Assembly: GCA_910587555.1 (NCBI GenBank)
Contig: CAJULV010000012.1
Span: forward strand, 16,683 to 80,682
Direction of reading: 5' to 3'
From: an uncultured Acetatifactor sp.
GTDB lineage: Bacteria > Bacillota > Clostridia > Lachnospirales > Lachnospiraceae
Length of the DNA: 64,000 nt
The notes under the pieces are model-generated. The model was given only the letters and a program-made list of their open reading frames with translations. It had not been told where the DNA came from and searched no databases. The translations under genes and the position numbers were made by a program. Positions 24,153-33,028 of the stretch are shown piece after piece (position 1 is the first letter of the stretch; each line of letters begins with the position of its first letter).

Positions 24153-24863
24153 ATGAAACGTAACGTTTCCCTTGCGGATATTTCGGATGGGCGGTTATAT
24201 AAAAGCAATGATATGGTAAAGGCGGACTGTCATGGCTGTCGTGGCTGTTACAAATGCTGTACAGGCATGGGAAATTCCGTGATCTTGGATCCGTATGATG
24301 TATTCCGGCTGCAGCAGGGACTTGGAAAGACACTGTCCGGGCTGCTAGCGGAAGGACGTGCGGAGCTGAATGTGGTGGACGGCGTTATCCTGCCCAATCT
24401 AAGGATGGCCGGGCAGGAAGAGAGATGTGTTTTTTTGAATACGGAGGGACGGTGCAGCATTCATGGCGTCCGCCCGGGAATCTGCAGGCTGTTTCCGCTG
24501 GGGCGATATTATGAGGACGGTGATTTTCGGTATTTTCTGCAGGTAAATGAATGTGCGGCATCGGGTCGCTCCAAGGTTAAAGTGAGCAAATGGATTGATA
24601 CGCCGGAACAGGGCAGAAATCATGATTTCCTGTGTAAATGGCATTCACTGTTAAACGGCCTGGAGGAGGCTGTGGCGGGGAGAGAAGACAGTGACAGGGC
24701 CAAACAGCTTAACTTACGGATGCTGCAGATCTTTTATATGCAGCCATATGCAGCGGAAGAAGATTTTTACGGGCAGTTTGAGGGCCGGCTTGAAGGTTTC
24801 ACAGATGCCCCGGGGAACAAACAGGCAATGGAAGGGAAGCAGAATATAGATGGAAACGGATGA
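24153..24863 (+). CDS. YkgJ-type cysteine cluster protein
   Basis: A 236-residue cytoplasmic protein with the CxxCxxCC-type cluster CHGCRGCYKCC (about residues 26-36), then CVFLNTEGRCSIHGVRPGICRLFPLG and a late Cys in DFLCKWH. This is the zinc/iron-chelating YkgJ fold (UPF0153), thought to bind a metal or an Fe-S cluster; no activity is known. ATG 24153 (GGGGGTT upstream) was preferred over 24141; the difference is four residues. Its end overlaps the start of the carboxypeptidase gene by 14 bases, so the two are co-expressed. Confidence 0.82.
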   Translation: MKRNVSLADISDGRLYKSNDMVKADCHGCRGCYKCCTGMGNSVILDPYDVFRLQQGLGKTLSGLLAEGRAELNVVDGVILPNLRMAGQEERCVFLNTEGRCSIHGVRPGICRLFPLGRYYEDGDFRYFLQVNECAASGRSKVKVSKWIDTPEQGRNHDFLCKWHSLLNGLEEAVAGREDSDRAKQLNLRMLQIFYMQPYAAEEDFYGQFEGRLEGFTDAPGNKQAMEGKQNIDGNG

Positions 24864-26064
24864 AGAACGTCAGATCCGCCGGAGGCAGCGGATAGAAGAG
24901 ATGAAAAAGGAAAAGCGCAGAGCCGAACTGATGCATAAGTGGGGAGTCGTGGCTGCCTCTGCGGCAGTATTGATCGTGATTGGAGTGGGAATCGGAAATG
25001 CGGTTTTCTCCGGAAAGGATGACGGCGCCGGGGAACAGGGCGGCGGTACAGGAATAGTGACAATTCAGGATATGGTGTCGGGCAGCGGAGAAAGCAGCGT
25101 CCCGGAAGTGACGGCGCGTCGAAAAGGCAGCCAGAGGGCCTGGGAGACGGTTGATTTTCCGGAAGATGCGGATATAATGCCGGCAGGCGGGCCGGGGGAG
25201 GCAGCGGCCGGAGATGAGGGAGAGGGTATGCTGGCCGGAAAAACGCCGTATTTTGAGCCTCACGACAGTGAGAGTACGGCAGAGTTTGACGAGACGATTA
25301 TCAGTCAGTACGGTATCCTGATAGATGCACAGGACGGCATGATCCTGGCACAGAAGGGGGCGCGTGAAAGGATGAACCCTGCCTCCATGACCAAGATTCT
25401 GACATTGCTGGTGGCGGCGGAACATCTCACAGAGGCGGACCTGGACGTGACGGTGCCCATTACCATAGATATAACGGACTATTGTTTTGTGAATGAGTGC
25501 AGTGTTACGGGATATGCGCTGGACGAGGAAGTGCCCGTACGGGACCTGCTGTATGGGACGATTCTGCCCTCAGGAGCCGACTCTTCCCTGGCTTTGGCAA
25601 AGTATGTGGCCGGTTCTCATGAGGCATTTGTAGGACTGATGAATGAGAAAGTGGCGGAACTGGGGCTGGCGGAGACCACACATTTTACCAATTGCGTGGG
25701 ATTGTATGATGAGGCGCATTATACAACGGCGTACGACATGGCTGTAATCATGAAGGCGGCGGCAGATGACGCGTTCTGCAGGGAAATTTTGTCGGCGCGT
25801 ACTTACACGACCACATTTACGAAGCAGCATCCGGAAGGGCTGGTGATTTCCAACTGGTTTCTGCGGAGAATTGAAGACAAGGATACCCATGGCGAGATAC
25901 TGTGCGGTAAGACGGGCTTTGTGGACCAGTCCGGCAGCTGTGCCGCCAGCCTGGCAGTGGGCAATGACGGCAGGGAATATCTCTGTGTGACGGGTAACTC
26001 CACAAGCAGCTGGAAATGCATTTCTGACCAGGTAATGCTGTATCAGAATTTTATTCCGGAATAG
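24850..26064 (+). CDS. D-alanyl-D-alanine carboxypeptidase (PBP5/DacF type)
   Basis: A 404-residue serine peptidase S11. A charged cytoplasmic N-terminus (1-32) precedes a signal anchor (about 33-54) and a Gly/Glu-rich linker to about 140. The catalytic motifs are SMTK (Ser179, Lys182), SGADSS in place of the usual SGN, and KTGF. It trims the terminal D-Ala of peptidoglycan pentapeptides outside the membrane. The usual C-terminal beta domain that holds PBP5 off the membrane is absent; the protein stops after the catalytic domain. It overlaps the Cys-cluster gene and converges with sdaAA. Confidence 0.9.
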   Translation: METDEERQIRRRQRIEEMKKEKRRAELMHKWGVVAASAAVLIVIGVGIGNAVFSGKDDGAGEQGGGTGIVTIQDMVSGSGESSVPEVTARRKGSQRAWETVDFPEDADIMPAGGPGEAAAGDEGEGMLAGKTPYFEPHDSESTAEFDETIISQYGILIDAQDGMILAQKGARERMNPASMTKILTLLVAAEHLTEADLDVTVPITIDITDYCFVNECSVTGYALDEEVPVRDLLYGTILPSGADSSLALAKYVAGSHEAFVGLMNEKVAELGLAETTHFTNCVGLYDEAHYTTAYDMAVIMKAAADDAFCREILSARTYTTTFTKQHPEGLVISNWFLRRIEDKDTHGEILCGKTGFVDQSGSCAASLAVGNDGREYLCVTGNSTSSWKCISDQVMLYQNFIPE

Positions 26065-26069
26065 ACTTT

Positions 26070-26939
26070 TCAGAAGGTTTTTAAATTATCACGGAATGCA
26101 ATGCCTGTGGGGGTTGCGGCCAGGCCGCCCTTGCCGGTTTCCTTCAGGTCCTCCGGAAGCATCCGGCCTACATTGCGCATGGCATCAAATACTTCGTCGG
26201 GGGGAATCCTGCTGCGGAGACCGGCACCTGCCAGGTCGGCGGAGGTCAGCGCATTCACCGCCCCGATGACGTTTCGCTTGACACATGGGACTTCCACCAG
26301 GCCGGCAACCGGGTCACAGGCGAGTCCCAACAGGTTTTTCATGGCCATGGCGGCGGCATGGGAGATTGCCTTCGCGTCACCCCCCAACAGGAATGCCACA
26401 CCCCCTGCGGCCATGGCAGATGCGGCTCCGATTTCCGCCTGGCAGCCGCCGGCAGCGCCGGATACGGATGCACGCTGGGCGATAATGCCGCCGATGCCGG
26501 CGCTGACATAGAGCGCCTTGACCATTTCCTCTGCAGGATAGTTTTTTTCCTCTTCCAGCGAGAGAAAGACTGCGGGAAGCACGCCGCAGGAACCCGCTGT
26601 GGGAGCCGCCACGATGCGCTTCATGCAGGCATTGGATTCCCCCATCTTGATGGCTTTTTCCATGACAAGCCCCAAAAAGGAACCGCAGAGGAGCGCATCA
26701 TTCCGACGGGCGGCGGCCACTTTTTCACCGTCCCTGCCCACCAGCCCGCTGGCAGAAGAAAGGATGGGGTCGTAGGAAGCGTCCGCGCTCTTCATGGCAT
26801 GATACATCTCCTCCATTTTCCGGAAAGCAGCTTCAGGGGTGATTTCCATTTCCTTACAGTCGTCGTCTCTTACGATTTCCCAAAAACTTTTTCCGGTATT
26901 TTTCTCTATATCAATGATCTCCTGAAATGACTGATACAT
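26070..26939 (-). CDS. sdaAA: L-serine dehydratase, iron-sulfur-dependent, alpha subunit
   Basis: A 289-residue alpha subunit of the oxygen-sensitive [4Fe-4S] serine dehydratase, which deaminates L-serine to pyruvate and ammonia. Conserved cysteines that hold the cluster are in APTAGSCGVLPAVF and LGLACDPVAGLVEVPCVKRN; SGAAGGCQAEIGAASAMAAGG is the family signature. GGAGGAGACAT lies before the ATG. It is the second gene of a two-gene operon, 20 bases after sdaAB, the arrangement seen in Bacillus and many clostridia. It ends only six bases from the convergent carboxypeptidase stop. Confidence 0.96.
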   Translation of the reverse strand: MYQSFQEIIDIEKNTGKSFWEIVRDDDCKEMEITPEAAFRKMEEMYHAMKSADASYDPILSSASGLVGRDGEKVAAARRNDALLCGSFLGLVMEKAIKMGESNACMKRIVAAPTAGSCGVLPAVFLSLEEEKNYPAEEMVKALYVSAGIGGIIAQRASVSGAAGGCQAEIGAASAMAAGGVAFLLGGDAKAISHAAAMAMKNLLGLACDPVAGLVEVPCVKRNVIGAVNALTSADLAGAGLRSRIPPDEVFDAMRNVGRMLPEDLKETGKGGLAATPTGIAFRDNLKTF

Positions 26940-26959
26940 ATGTCTCCTCCATGTTGATA

Positions 26960-27628
26960 TTATGCTTCCTCTTTTAGTCCCAGATACGTTACTTTTAAGA
27001 TACCTTCCAGATGCGACAGCCAGCGGATAGCGGTTTCAGGCACCTCTTGATCGCATTCCAGCACGATAACGGCATTTCCGCCCTTGGAAGAGCGGTATAG
27101 CTGCATGGTGGCAATATTGATGGATTTGTGGCTTAACATGGATGTGATTTCGGTTACATGTCCGGGCTGGTCCAGATTGCTGACTACAAGAGTAGGATAA
27201 TCTCCGGAGAAATTGGCGGGAAGTCCGTCAATCTCCGTGACGCGGATAGCGCCGCCCCCCACAGAAGCTGCCACGATTTCCATTTTTCGTCCGTCTGTCC
27301 CGGTCAGGTGCAGTTTTACGGAGTTGGGATGTACTTCTCCCAAATCAATGCCGGACATACGATATTGCATTCCGTTTTCTTCGGCATACCGAAAACTGTC
27401 CGCAATCCTGGAATCATCTACCGGAAAGCCCAGAAGTCCGGCGATCAATGCCTTGTCTGTTCCATGTCCCTTGCCGGTGGCAAGAAATGAGCCATGGAAA
27501 TAAATATCCGCATCCTGCACGGGAGTGCCCAGCAGCTTTCGCGCGATGTTTCCTATTTTGGCTGCTCCGGCAGTGTGGGAGCTGGAGGGGCCCACCATAA
27601 CGGGGCCGATGATGTCAAATGAATTCAT
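26960..27628 (-). CDS. sdaAB: L-serine dehydratase, iron-sulfur-dependent, beta subunit
   Basis: A 222-residue beta subunit. The N-terminal half (NSFDIIGPVMVGPSSSHTAGAAKIG, FHGSFLATGKGHGTDKALIAGLLGF) is the serine dehydratase beta domain. The C-terminal 75 residues form an ACT domain (LVVSNLDQPGHVTEITSMLSHKSINIATMQLYRS), which in this family binds L-serine and regulates activity. First gene of the sda operon, divergent from rnpB. Confidence 0.96.
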   Translation of the reverse strand: MNSFDIIGPVMVGPSSSHTAGAAKIGNIARKLLGTPVQDADIYFHGSFLATGKGHGTDKALIAGLLGFPVDDSRIADSFRYAEENGMQYRMSGIDLGEVHPNSVKLHLTGTDGRKMEIVAASVGGGAIRVTEIDGLPANFSGDYPTLVVSNLDQPGHVTEITSMLSHKSINIATMQLYRSSKGGNAVIVLECDQEVPETAIRWLSHLEGILKVTYLGLKEEA

Positions 27629-27682
27629 AGCTTCAGGTTCCTCTTTTATACAGATGGTTTCTATGGGACTGGTTCTGTTTCT

Positions 27683-27711
27683 ACTATATCTTAGTTTCGG
27701 AGAAATTGCAA
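27683..27711 (-). promoter_or_regulatory. Promoter of the sdaAB-sdaAA operon
   Basis: On the minus strand TTGCAA (27706-27711), 17-base spacer, TATAGT (27683-27688), about 55 bases before sdaAB. Confidence 0.55.
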
Positions 27712-27735
27712 GCAGATACCGGAAATATAATTTGC

Positions 27736-27764
27736 TTGAAATTTGGGAAGATTACCTTTATAAT
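27736..27764 (+). promoter_or_regulatory. Promoter of RNase P RNA
   Basis: TTGAAA (27736-27741), 17-base spacer, perfect TATAAT (27759-27764); the mature RNA should begin about seven bases later. Confidence 0.75.
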
Positions 27765-27770
27765 GGGATT

Positions 27771-28153
27771 GGTGAGTCAGATAAATAATCGCGGCCGCAT
27801 ATCCGATTCAGTGCAGTGCCCTGACGGAATGCGGGTGAGGAAAGTCCGGGCTTCACAGGGCAGGATGCCGGATAACGTCCGGTGGAGGTGACTCCAAGGC
27901 CAGTGCAACAGAAATATACAGCAGGAAATATATGCCTCGGCATGATTTCCTGTAATGGTGGAAAGGCAGTGTAAGAGACTACCGTCCGTCCGGTAACGGG
28001 CGGAGCCATGTAAACCCCATCCGAAGCAAGACCAGAACGAAGGCGACAGGCCGGCCCGGCCTGCTTTCAGGTAGGTCGCTGGATGCGGCTGGTAACAGCC
28101 GTACTAGATAGATGATTATTCACGACATAACCCGGCTTATCGTCCGGCTCACC
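27771..28153 (+). ncRNA. rnpB: RNase P RNA
   Basis: The catalytic RNA of RNase P, which matures tRNA 5' ends. Conserved blocks are visible: GAGGAAAGTCCGGGC near 27837, ACAGAAATAT near 27908, AAACCCCATCCGAAGCAAGACC near 28013 (slightly spaced) and AGATAGATGATTATTCACGAC near 28108. The P1 helix can be drawn between GGTGAG...GATAA at the 5' end and TTATC...CTCACC at the 3' end, which sets the boundaries. About 383 bases, normal for clostridia. Confidence 0.93.
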
Positions 28154-28157
28154 GCTT

Positions 28158-28205
28158 AAATGCCGGAAATGCTTGATTTTACAGGCTTTTCCGGTATTTC
28201 TTAAT
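28158..28205 (+). terminator. Terminator of RNase P RNA
   Basis: AAATGCCGGAAA (28158-28169) pairs with TTTTCCGGTATTT (28187-28199); the sequence then runs CTTAATT. The right arm also serves as a T-rich stretch. Confidence 0.7.
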
Positions 28206-28364
28206 TCAGGCTTCTTCCAGGAATTCCTCCGTGACACCTAAATGTTCAGCTGATTCTGCAATATTCTGGCAGTGATGTTTATAGGCATCAAGAATTCCCA
28301 TAAGGTCAATGAGCCTATCATAGGCATGAACACGTCCAAAACGTTCCTGTTTCCTATTGTTTTC
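28206..28364 (-). pseudogene. Remnant of an ImmA/IrrE-type metallopeptidase gene (C-terminal end only)
   Basis: On the minus strand the frame ending at 28206 reads NRKQERFGRVHAYDRLIDLM then GILDAYKHHCQNIAESAEHL then GVTEEFLEEA, the conserved tail of small ImmA/IrrE proteins that accompany phage and ICE repressors. The HExxH zinc motif and the whole N-terminal part are absent; an in-frame stop lies upstream at 28377-28379. It is a relic of a mobile element next to rnpB. The stretch from 28365 to 28535 shows no further recognisable gene. Confidence 0.6.
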
Positions 28365-28535
28365 AAATAAAACAGATTAAAAATTTTCGTCCCGGTTCGG
28401 TGAAGAGCCGGGGCGCCTGTTATCCAAGATGGAGTTGTAATTTCAAGGCATCCTGTAAACCAGGACAGCACGTTCATTGGGCTGTACTTCCACTTGGGAA
28501 AGAGGGGTAGGGGCAGGTCTAGTTAAATAAATGCT

Positions 28536-30509
28536 TTATTCCGTGGACAGTGTGAACTGTTCCACCAGCTGTTTCAGGCCTGCCGCCTCGGCGGAAAGCT
28601 GTTCGCTTGCGGACGCACCCTCCTGGGCGGTGGCGCTGTTGTTCTGGACCACTATGGATATCTGGTTGATTCCTTCGGATACCTGCCATACAGCCTCGGC
28701 CTGTTCATTGGATACCGTTGCGATGTTGTCAATGGAATTCACAACGGACTGAATGCTGTTTACCACTCCGGACAGGATATCGGCGGTCTCCTTGGCAATG
28801 CCGGAACCCTCGTGTACCGCCAGGGAAGAGCGCTCGATGAGGGCGGAGGTGTTTTTGGAAGCCTGGGCGGATTTACCGGCCAGGTTGCGGACTTCTTCGG
28901 CCACCACGGCAAAACCTTTGCCGGCCGTTCCGGCCCTGGCAGCTTCCACAGCGGCGTTCAGTGCCAGGATATTGGTCTGGAAGGCGATATCTTCTATGGT
29001 TTTCAGTATCTTTTCGATCTCATTGGAACAGGTCTGGATATTATTCATGGCATCCATCAGCTTCTGCATCTGCTGATTGCATTGGGATACTTCTTCGCCT
29101 GCTCGGTGGGTCTGGGAACGGACTTCCACTGCGCCGGCGGCGGTATGCTTTGCCTGGGAAGAAATCTCAGTGACCTGGGAGGCCAGTTCTTCCACTGCGC
29201 TGGCCTGCTCCACAGTTCCCTGGCTGAGTGTCTGGGCACTGGAAGACAGCTGGCTGCTGGCAGAAGCAACCTGGTTGGAGGAAGCGTTCACCTGGCGTAT
29301 GATATGGCTTAACTCTACCTTCATATGGCGCATGGAGAACAGGATATTCCGGAAACTGCCCACATACACTTCTTCCCGGCTGGTGTGGACATCCAGATTC
29401 TGGTTGGCAAGCTGGGTCAGCAGGTAGCTGATGTCGTTGATAACGGTGCCCAGGCCTTCTACCAGGGAAGTGGTGGAGCGGGCAAGCATGCCTGTCTCGT
29501 CTTTGCTGTTGATTTTCGGCATGGGTGTCTCCAGATCGCCTTCCACCAGTAACTGCATCCGTTTGGCGCAGGCTTTCATGGGCTTGCTGATACTGCCTGC
29601 CAGAAGCAGGGCGACCACGATGGATATGAGGACGCTTCCGATCATTACCAGGATGTTGATGGCCATGCCTTTGTATGTAGTGGACAGGTAATTCAGCTGG
29701 GGAGCGGTGACCGCGATGCTCCATCCGTCCGTCCCGTTCACCGGCGCATAAGCCATAAACATTTTGCCGGCGGAACTGTCATAGCTTCCGAAGCCATTTT
29801 CACCCCGACGCATGGCGGCGTGAAGACTGGCAAGGTCTTTCAGGGAGGAGTCGCTTCCGGACTCGGCTTCAATGTTCTGAACCGTGATGGTATCCAGGGT
29901 AATATCGGCGATGGTGTCACCGGATTTGTTGATCATATAGGCCCTGCTGTTTTCTCCGATCTGAATGGAAGAGACAATGTTGTTCAGGAAGGTCTCGGGG
30001 GGAACAAAGTAGACTACGCCTGCGATGGTGCCGCCATGGGTTCCGTCGGCATAGAGCGGGGCCGCAACCATAATGGACAGTTCACCTGTTATCTTGCTGA
30101 TTAAAGGCTCCGATACATAGATATTGCCCTGCATGGCCTGCTGCACATATTCACGGTCGGAATAATCCTTACCGTCAAAAATACTGATGCCGTCCGTGCC
30201 GATGATATTTCCTCTCTGGAAGTTGTGCATGGAGCAGCGTTCGTCGATGATGGATTTTTTCTCTTCCGGTGAGATTTCCGGATCGGATAACTGGGGAATG
30301 CAGCCTGTATCCATAGCCACGTTGCGGTAAGCGGTGAGTTCCTGTTCCACGCGCTCTGCCGCCAGAACTGCGGTTTCGCTCATCATGTGATCCACGGTGG
30401 TAATGGTGCTGCGGTAATTGGGAATAATGCCGGAAATGCCTGCTGCAACCAGGGCTGTCACCACGGTCACGATGAGGCATAAGGTGATTTTGGTGCGAAT
30501 GCTTTTCAT
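28536..30509 (-). CDS. Methyl-accepting chemotaxis protein with extracellular Cache domain
   Basis: A 657-residue chemoreceptor. TM1 is at about 8-30, a double-Cache-type sensing domain spans about 35-275 (IGTDGISIFDGKDYSDREYVQQAM; ENSRAYMINKSGDTIAD), TM2 is at about 283-306, a HAMP linker follows, and the signalling tip is TNILALNAAVEAARAGTAGKGFAVVAEEVRNLAGKSAQAS. Methylation helices flank the tip. No C-terminal CheR-binding pentapeptide is present. The gene stands alone with its own promoter; no che or flagellar genes are in the window. The ligand is unknown, small organic acids or amino acids being usual for Cache domains. Confidence 0.94.
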   Translation of the reverse strand: MKSIRTKITLCLIVTVVTALVAAGISGIIPNYRSTITTVDHMMSETAVLAAERVEQELTAYRNVAMDTGCIPQLSDPEISPEEKKSIIDERCSMHNFQRGNIIGTDGISIFDGKDYSDREYVQQAMQGNIYVSEPLISKITGELSIMVAAPLYADGTHGGTIAGVVYFVPPETFLNNIVSSIQIGENSRAYMINKSGDTIADITLDTITVQNIEAESGSDSSLKDLASLHAAMRRGENGFGSYDSSAGKMFMAYAPVNGTDGWSIAVTAPQLNYLSTTYKGMAINILVMIGSVLISIVVALLLAGSISKPMKACAKRMQLLVEGDLETPMPKINSKDETGMLARSTTSLVEGLGTVINDISYLLTQLANQNLDVHTSREEVYVGSFRNILFSMRHMKVELSHIIRQVNASSNQVASASSQLSSSAQTLSQGTVEQASAVEELASQVTEISSQAKHTAAGAVEVRSQTHRAGEEVSQCNQQMQKLMDAMNNIQTCSNEIEKILKTIEDIAFQTNILALNAAVEAARAGTAGKGFAVVAEEVRNLAGKSAQASKNTSALIERSSLAVHEGSGIAKETADILSGVVNSIQSVVNSIDNIATVSNEQAEAVWQVSEGINQISIVVQNNSATAQEGASASEQLSAEAAGLKQLVEQFTLSTE

Positions 30510-30568
30510 GTTGTCTTACCCTCACTTGTGTCAGTTGTTTTTGGTTTTAGAATAAACCATATATTGAT

Positions 30569-30598
30569 ATTATACGAGCGTGTACTTGTGTTTGTCAA
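30569..30598 (-). promoter_or_regulatory. Promoter of the chemoreceptor gene
   Basis: On the minus strand TTGACA (30593-30598), 18-base spacer, TATAAT (30569-30574). Both boxes match consensus. Confidence 0.75.
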
Positions 30599-30607
30599 CC
30601 CTTAGAG

Positions 30608-30657
30608 GTGTTTGAAAATTCATCCCTGCCATCTGCCGGAAAGCAGTTTTCAAACAC
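30608..30657. repeat. Inverted repeat between divergent promoters
   Basis: GTGTTTGAAAA (30608-30618) and TTTTCAAACAC (30647-30657) form an 11-bp perfect stem. A third, diverged half (GTGTTCGGAAAAC) starts at 30667. It lies between the chemoreceptor promoter and the promoter of the BMP-domain gene and could be a shared operator. Confidence 0.5.
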
Positions 30658-30702
30658 GCTCCAGGGTGTTCGGAAAACAACATCACTTTCTTTTCTTTTT
30701 TC

Positions 30703-30731
30703 TTGCAATTCTTTCCATCCTTTCTTATAAT
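30703..30731 (+). promoter_or_regulatory. Promoter of the BMP-domain protein gene
   Basis: TTGCAA (30703-30708), 17-base spacer, TATAAT (30726-30731). It leaves a leader of about 155 bases in which I see no clear structure. Confidence 0.65.
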
Positions 30732-30893
30732 AAGGATAGAAATCTGGACATATGATAGTTTGGGAGGATACTATATTCAGCAGGAAGGAAAAGCAGTTTC
30801 CTGTATTCTGATTTATGGAGAAGTGTTCCTGATGTGCAGGACAACGGCGCGGAAACGCGTGTATTACCGAACTGAAACGGGAGGAAATTTATC

Positions 30894-32801
30894 ATGGCAA
30901 AAGACGATTATCTGAAAGCGTTTAAAATGGGAAAGAAGGACTATCAGTCCAGGATGTTTAAGGGAGAGAAACCCACATTGCAGGTACTTGACGATTTTAT
31001 GCCGGAGAAGGGTACCTATCATGAGGTGCCGCTGGGGCTGGTCCAGGTGCCCATAGCGCAGATTGTGGGGACGAAGACCGTAGGGCGGAGCAGTTCTTTC
31101 GCGGGGAATTTTATGCCGATTCTATGGGAAGACACGGAATTTGCGTTTAAGTGGATTAATCTCAGTGAGAGCCAGAAGGAAGAAGGTATCCGGGATCCCA
31201 TCAAGGCCTATGAATATATGAATAAATTCTATGTGGAGGAAGGCAATAAGCGAGTCAGTGTCATGAAATATTTCGGCGCGGTCTCCATTCCGGGCAATGT
31301 GACCCGGATTGTGCCGAAGCGCACGGAAGAAAAAGAAAATAAGATTTACTATGAGTTTATGGATTTTTATCAGTATGCGCCCATTAATTACATCTGGTTT
31401 TCGCAGGAGGGAAGCTTTGCGAAGCTGGTAGAGGCTGTGGGGAAGGAACCGGGGCAGGTGTGGACGGAGGATGAGCTGCTGAAATTCAGCGCCCTTTACA
31501 CCCGCTTTACATCAGAGTACGAGGCTAAGGGCGGCGGCAAACTGAAAATTACGGAGGGAGATGCTTTCCTGGCGTTTATTTCTCTTCACGGATATGACGC
31601 GGTGGACGAGAAGACTACCAACGAGCTTCGGAATCTGGTTGCGAAGACCTGGGAGGAATTTGAACTTCTGCAGGAGGAGGGGGATATTGAGCTGAAGATG
31701 ACGCCCAGCCATGAGAAGAAACCGCTTCCGCTGCTGAGCAGGCTGCTCCCGCTGAGTACGCCCAAGCTGAAGGTAGCGTTTATCTATGAGAAGACACCGG
31801 GAACTTCGGCATGGACCTATGCGCATGAACTGGGAAGGCAGTATGTGGAGCAGATCTTTTCGGATGAGCTGACCACTGTGTGCTATGAGAACGGAACCGA
31901 GGAGAATGTGGGTTCCCTGATAGAGAAAGCCATTGATTCCGGCTGCAAGCTGATTTTTACCACTACGCCTCCCTTTGTGCAGGCCAGTGTGAAAGCGGCG
32001 ATTGCCAACCCGGAGGTGCGTATTTTAAACTGCTCGCTGAATACTTCCCACAGGTACATCCGTACATATTATTCGCGGATGCATGAGGCAAAGTTCCTGA
32101 TGGGCGCCATCGCGGGGGCCATGGCGGAGAACAGCAGGCTGACATATATTGCGGATTATCCCATATTCGGCTCCATCGCAAACATCAACGCGTTTGCGCT
32201 GGGGGCAAAGATGATCAATCCCAGGGCAAAGGTTTATCTGGAGTGGTCTACCATGAAGGAGGTGGATCTGGATAAAAAAATAAGGGAGACCGGTTCCTCC
32301 TGTATCTCCGGCCGGGATATGGTGATTCCGGAGGAAGCGTCGCGGTTTTTCGGGATTTACCATGTGGACGGGGAGCATACGAGAAATCTTGCCATGCCGC
32401 TGTACCATTGGGGAAAGTTTTATGAGCAGCTTCTCCGGACGATTATCGACGGGACATGGAAGTACGACGACGACACCGGCACCACAAAGGCGATCAATTA
32501 CTGGTGGGGGATGTCTGCGGGGGTAATCGACGTGGTATGCTCCAGACAGCTGCCCATTGGAACCAGGCGGTTGGTGGAGCTGCTGAAGGCTACTATCAGC
32601 TCGGACCGTTTCAATCCGTTTTCAGGCATTCTGTACTCTCAGGACGGCATGGTGCAGGCAGATCCCAACGGCAGCATGCTTCCGGAGGACATCATGACCA
32701 TGGACTGGCTGGCGGAAAATGTAATCGGTTCCATTCCGACCAAGGAAGAATTGACGGAGAAGGCAGAGCCTGTCATTAAGCAGCAGGGTGTAAAGGGCTG
32801 A
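30894..32801 (+). CDS. Cytoplasmic BMP/PnrA-domain protein with ParB-like N-terminal region
   Basis: A 635-residue protein. Residues from about 290 on (LKVAFIYEKTPGTSAWTYAHELGRQYVEQ, LIFTTTPPFVQASVKAAIANPEVRILNCS, TYIADYPIFGSIANINAFALGAKMINP) match the BMP family of substrate-binding proteins, which bind nucleosides when lipid-anchored outside the cell. Here there is no signal peptide or lipobox. The N-terminal part has VEEGNKRVSVMKYFGAVSIPGNVTRIV, resembling the ParB/sulfiredoxin nucleotide-binding motif. No ABC transporter genes adjoin. A cytoplasmic nucleoside or small-molecule sensor is a reasonable guess; the function is not known. Confidence 0.75.
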   Translation: MAKDDYLKAFKMGKKDYQSRMFKGEKPTLQVLDDFMPEKGTYHEVPLGLVQVPIAQIVGTKTVGRSSSFAGNFMPILWEDTEFAFKWINLSESQKEEGIRDPIKAYEYMNKFYVEEGNKRVSVMKYFGAVSIPGNVTRIVPKRTEEKENKIYYEFMDFYQYAPINYIWFSQEGSFAKLVEAVGKEPGQVWTEDELLKFSALYTRFTSEYEAKGGGKLKITEGDAFLAFISLHGYDAVDEKTTNELRNLVAKTWEEFELLQEEGDIELKMTPSHEKKPLPLLSRLLPLSTPKLKVAFIYEKTPGTSAWTYAHELGRQYVEQIFSDELTTVCYENGTEENVGSLIEKAIDSGCKLIFTTTPPFVQASVKAAIANPEVRILNCSLNTSHRYIRTYYSRMHEAKFLMGAIAGAMAENSRLTYIADYPIFGSIANINAFALGAKMINPRAKVYLEWSTMKEVDLDKKIRETGSSCISGRDMVIPEEASRFFGIYHVDGEHTRNLAMPLYHWGKFYEQLLRTIIDGTWKYDDDTGTTKAINYWWGMSAGVIDVVCSRQLPIGTRRLVELLKATISSDRFNPFSGILYSQDGMVQADPNGSMLPEDIMTMDWLAENVIGSIPTKEELTEKAEPVIKQQGVKG

Positions 32802-32923
32802 CGGTTTCATCACGGTTACAGGATAGCTGCGGCGTCTCCCGGCGGAAGGCTGCCATTGCAGGAACCGGAAGACTCTGAGGACGGCCCAGGCGGGAGCGGT
32901 TATACAGGAGAAAATCAGAGGGA

Positions 32924-32955
32924 GCAGCCCTGTGCGGGGGTTTGTGCAGGGCTGC
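32924..32955 (+). other. Hairpin in the BMP-phosphoesterase spacer
   Basis: GCAGCCCTG (32924-32932) and CAGGGCTGC (32947-32955) pair perfectly. No T-tract follows. The rest of the 227-base spacer has no recognisable gene or promoter, so the two genes may be co-transcribed. Confidence 0.45.
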
Positions 32956-33028
32956 CTTCCGGGCAGGAAGCTTACAGGAAGAACCCGGCAGAAGGAGATG
33001 CCGCCAGCTGTGGGAAGAAAGGCTTGTT

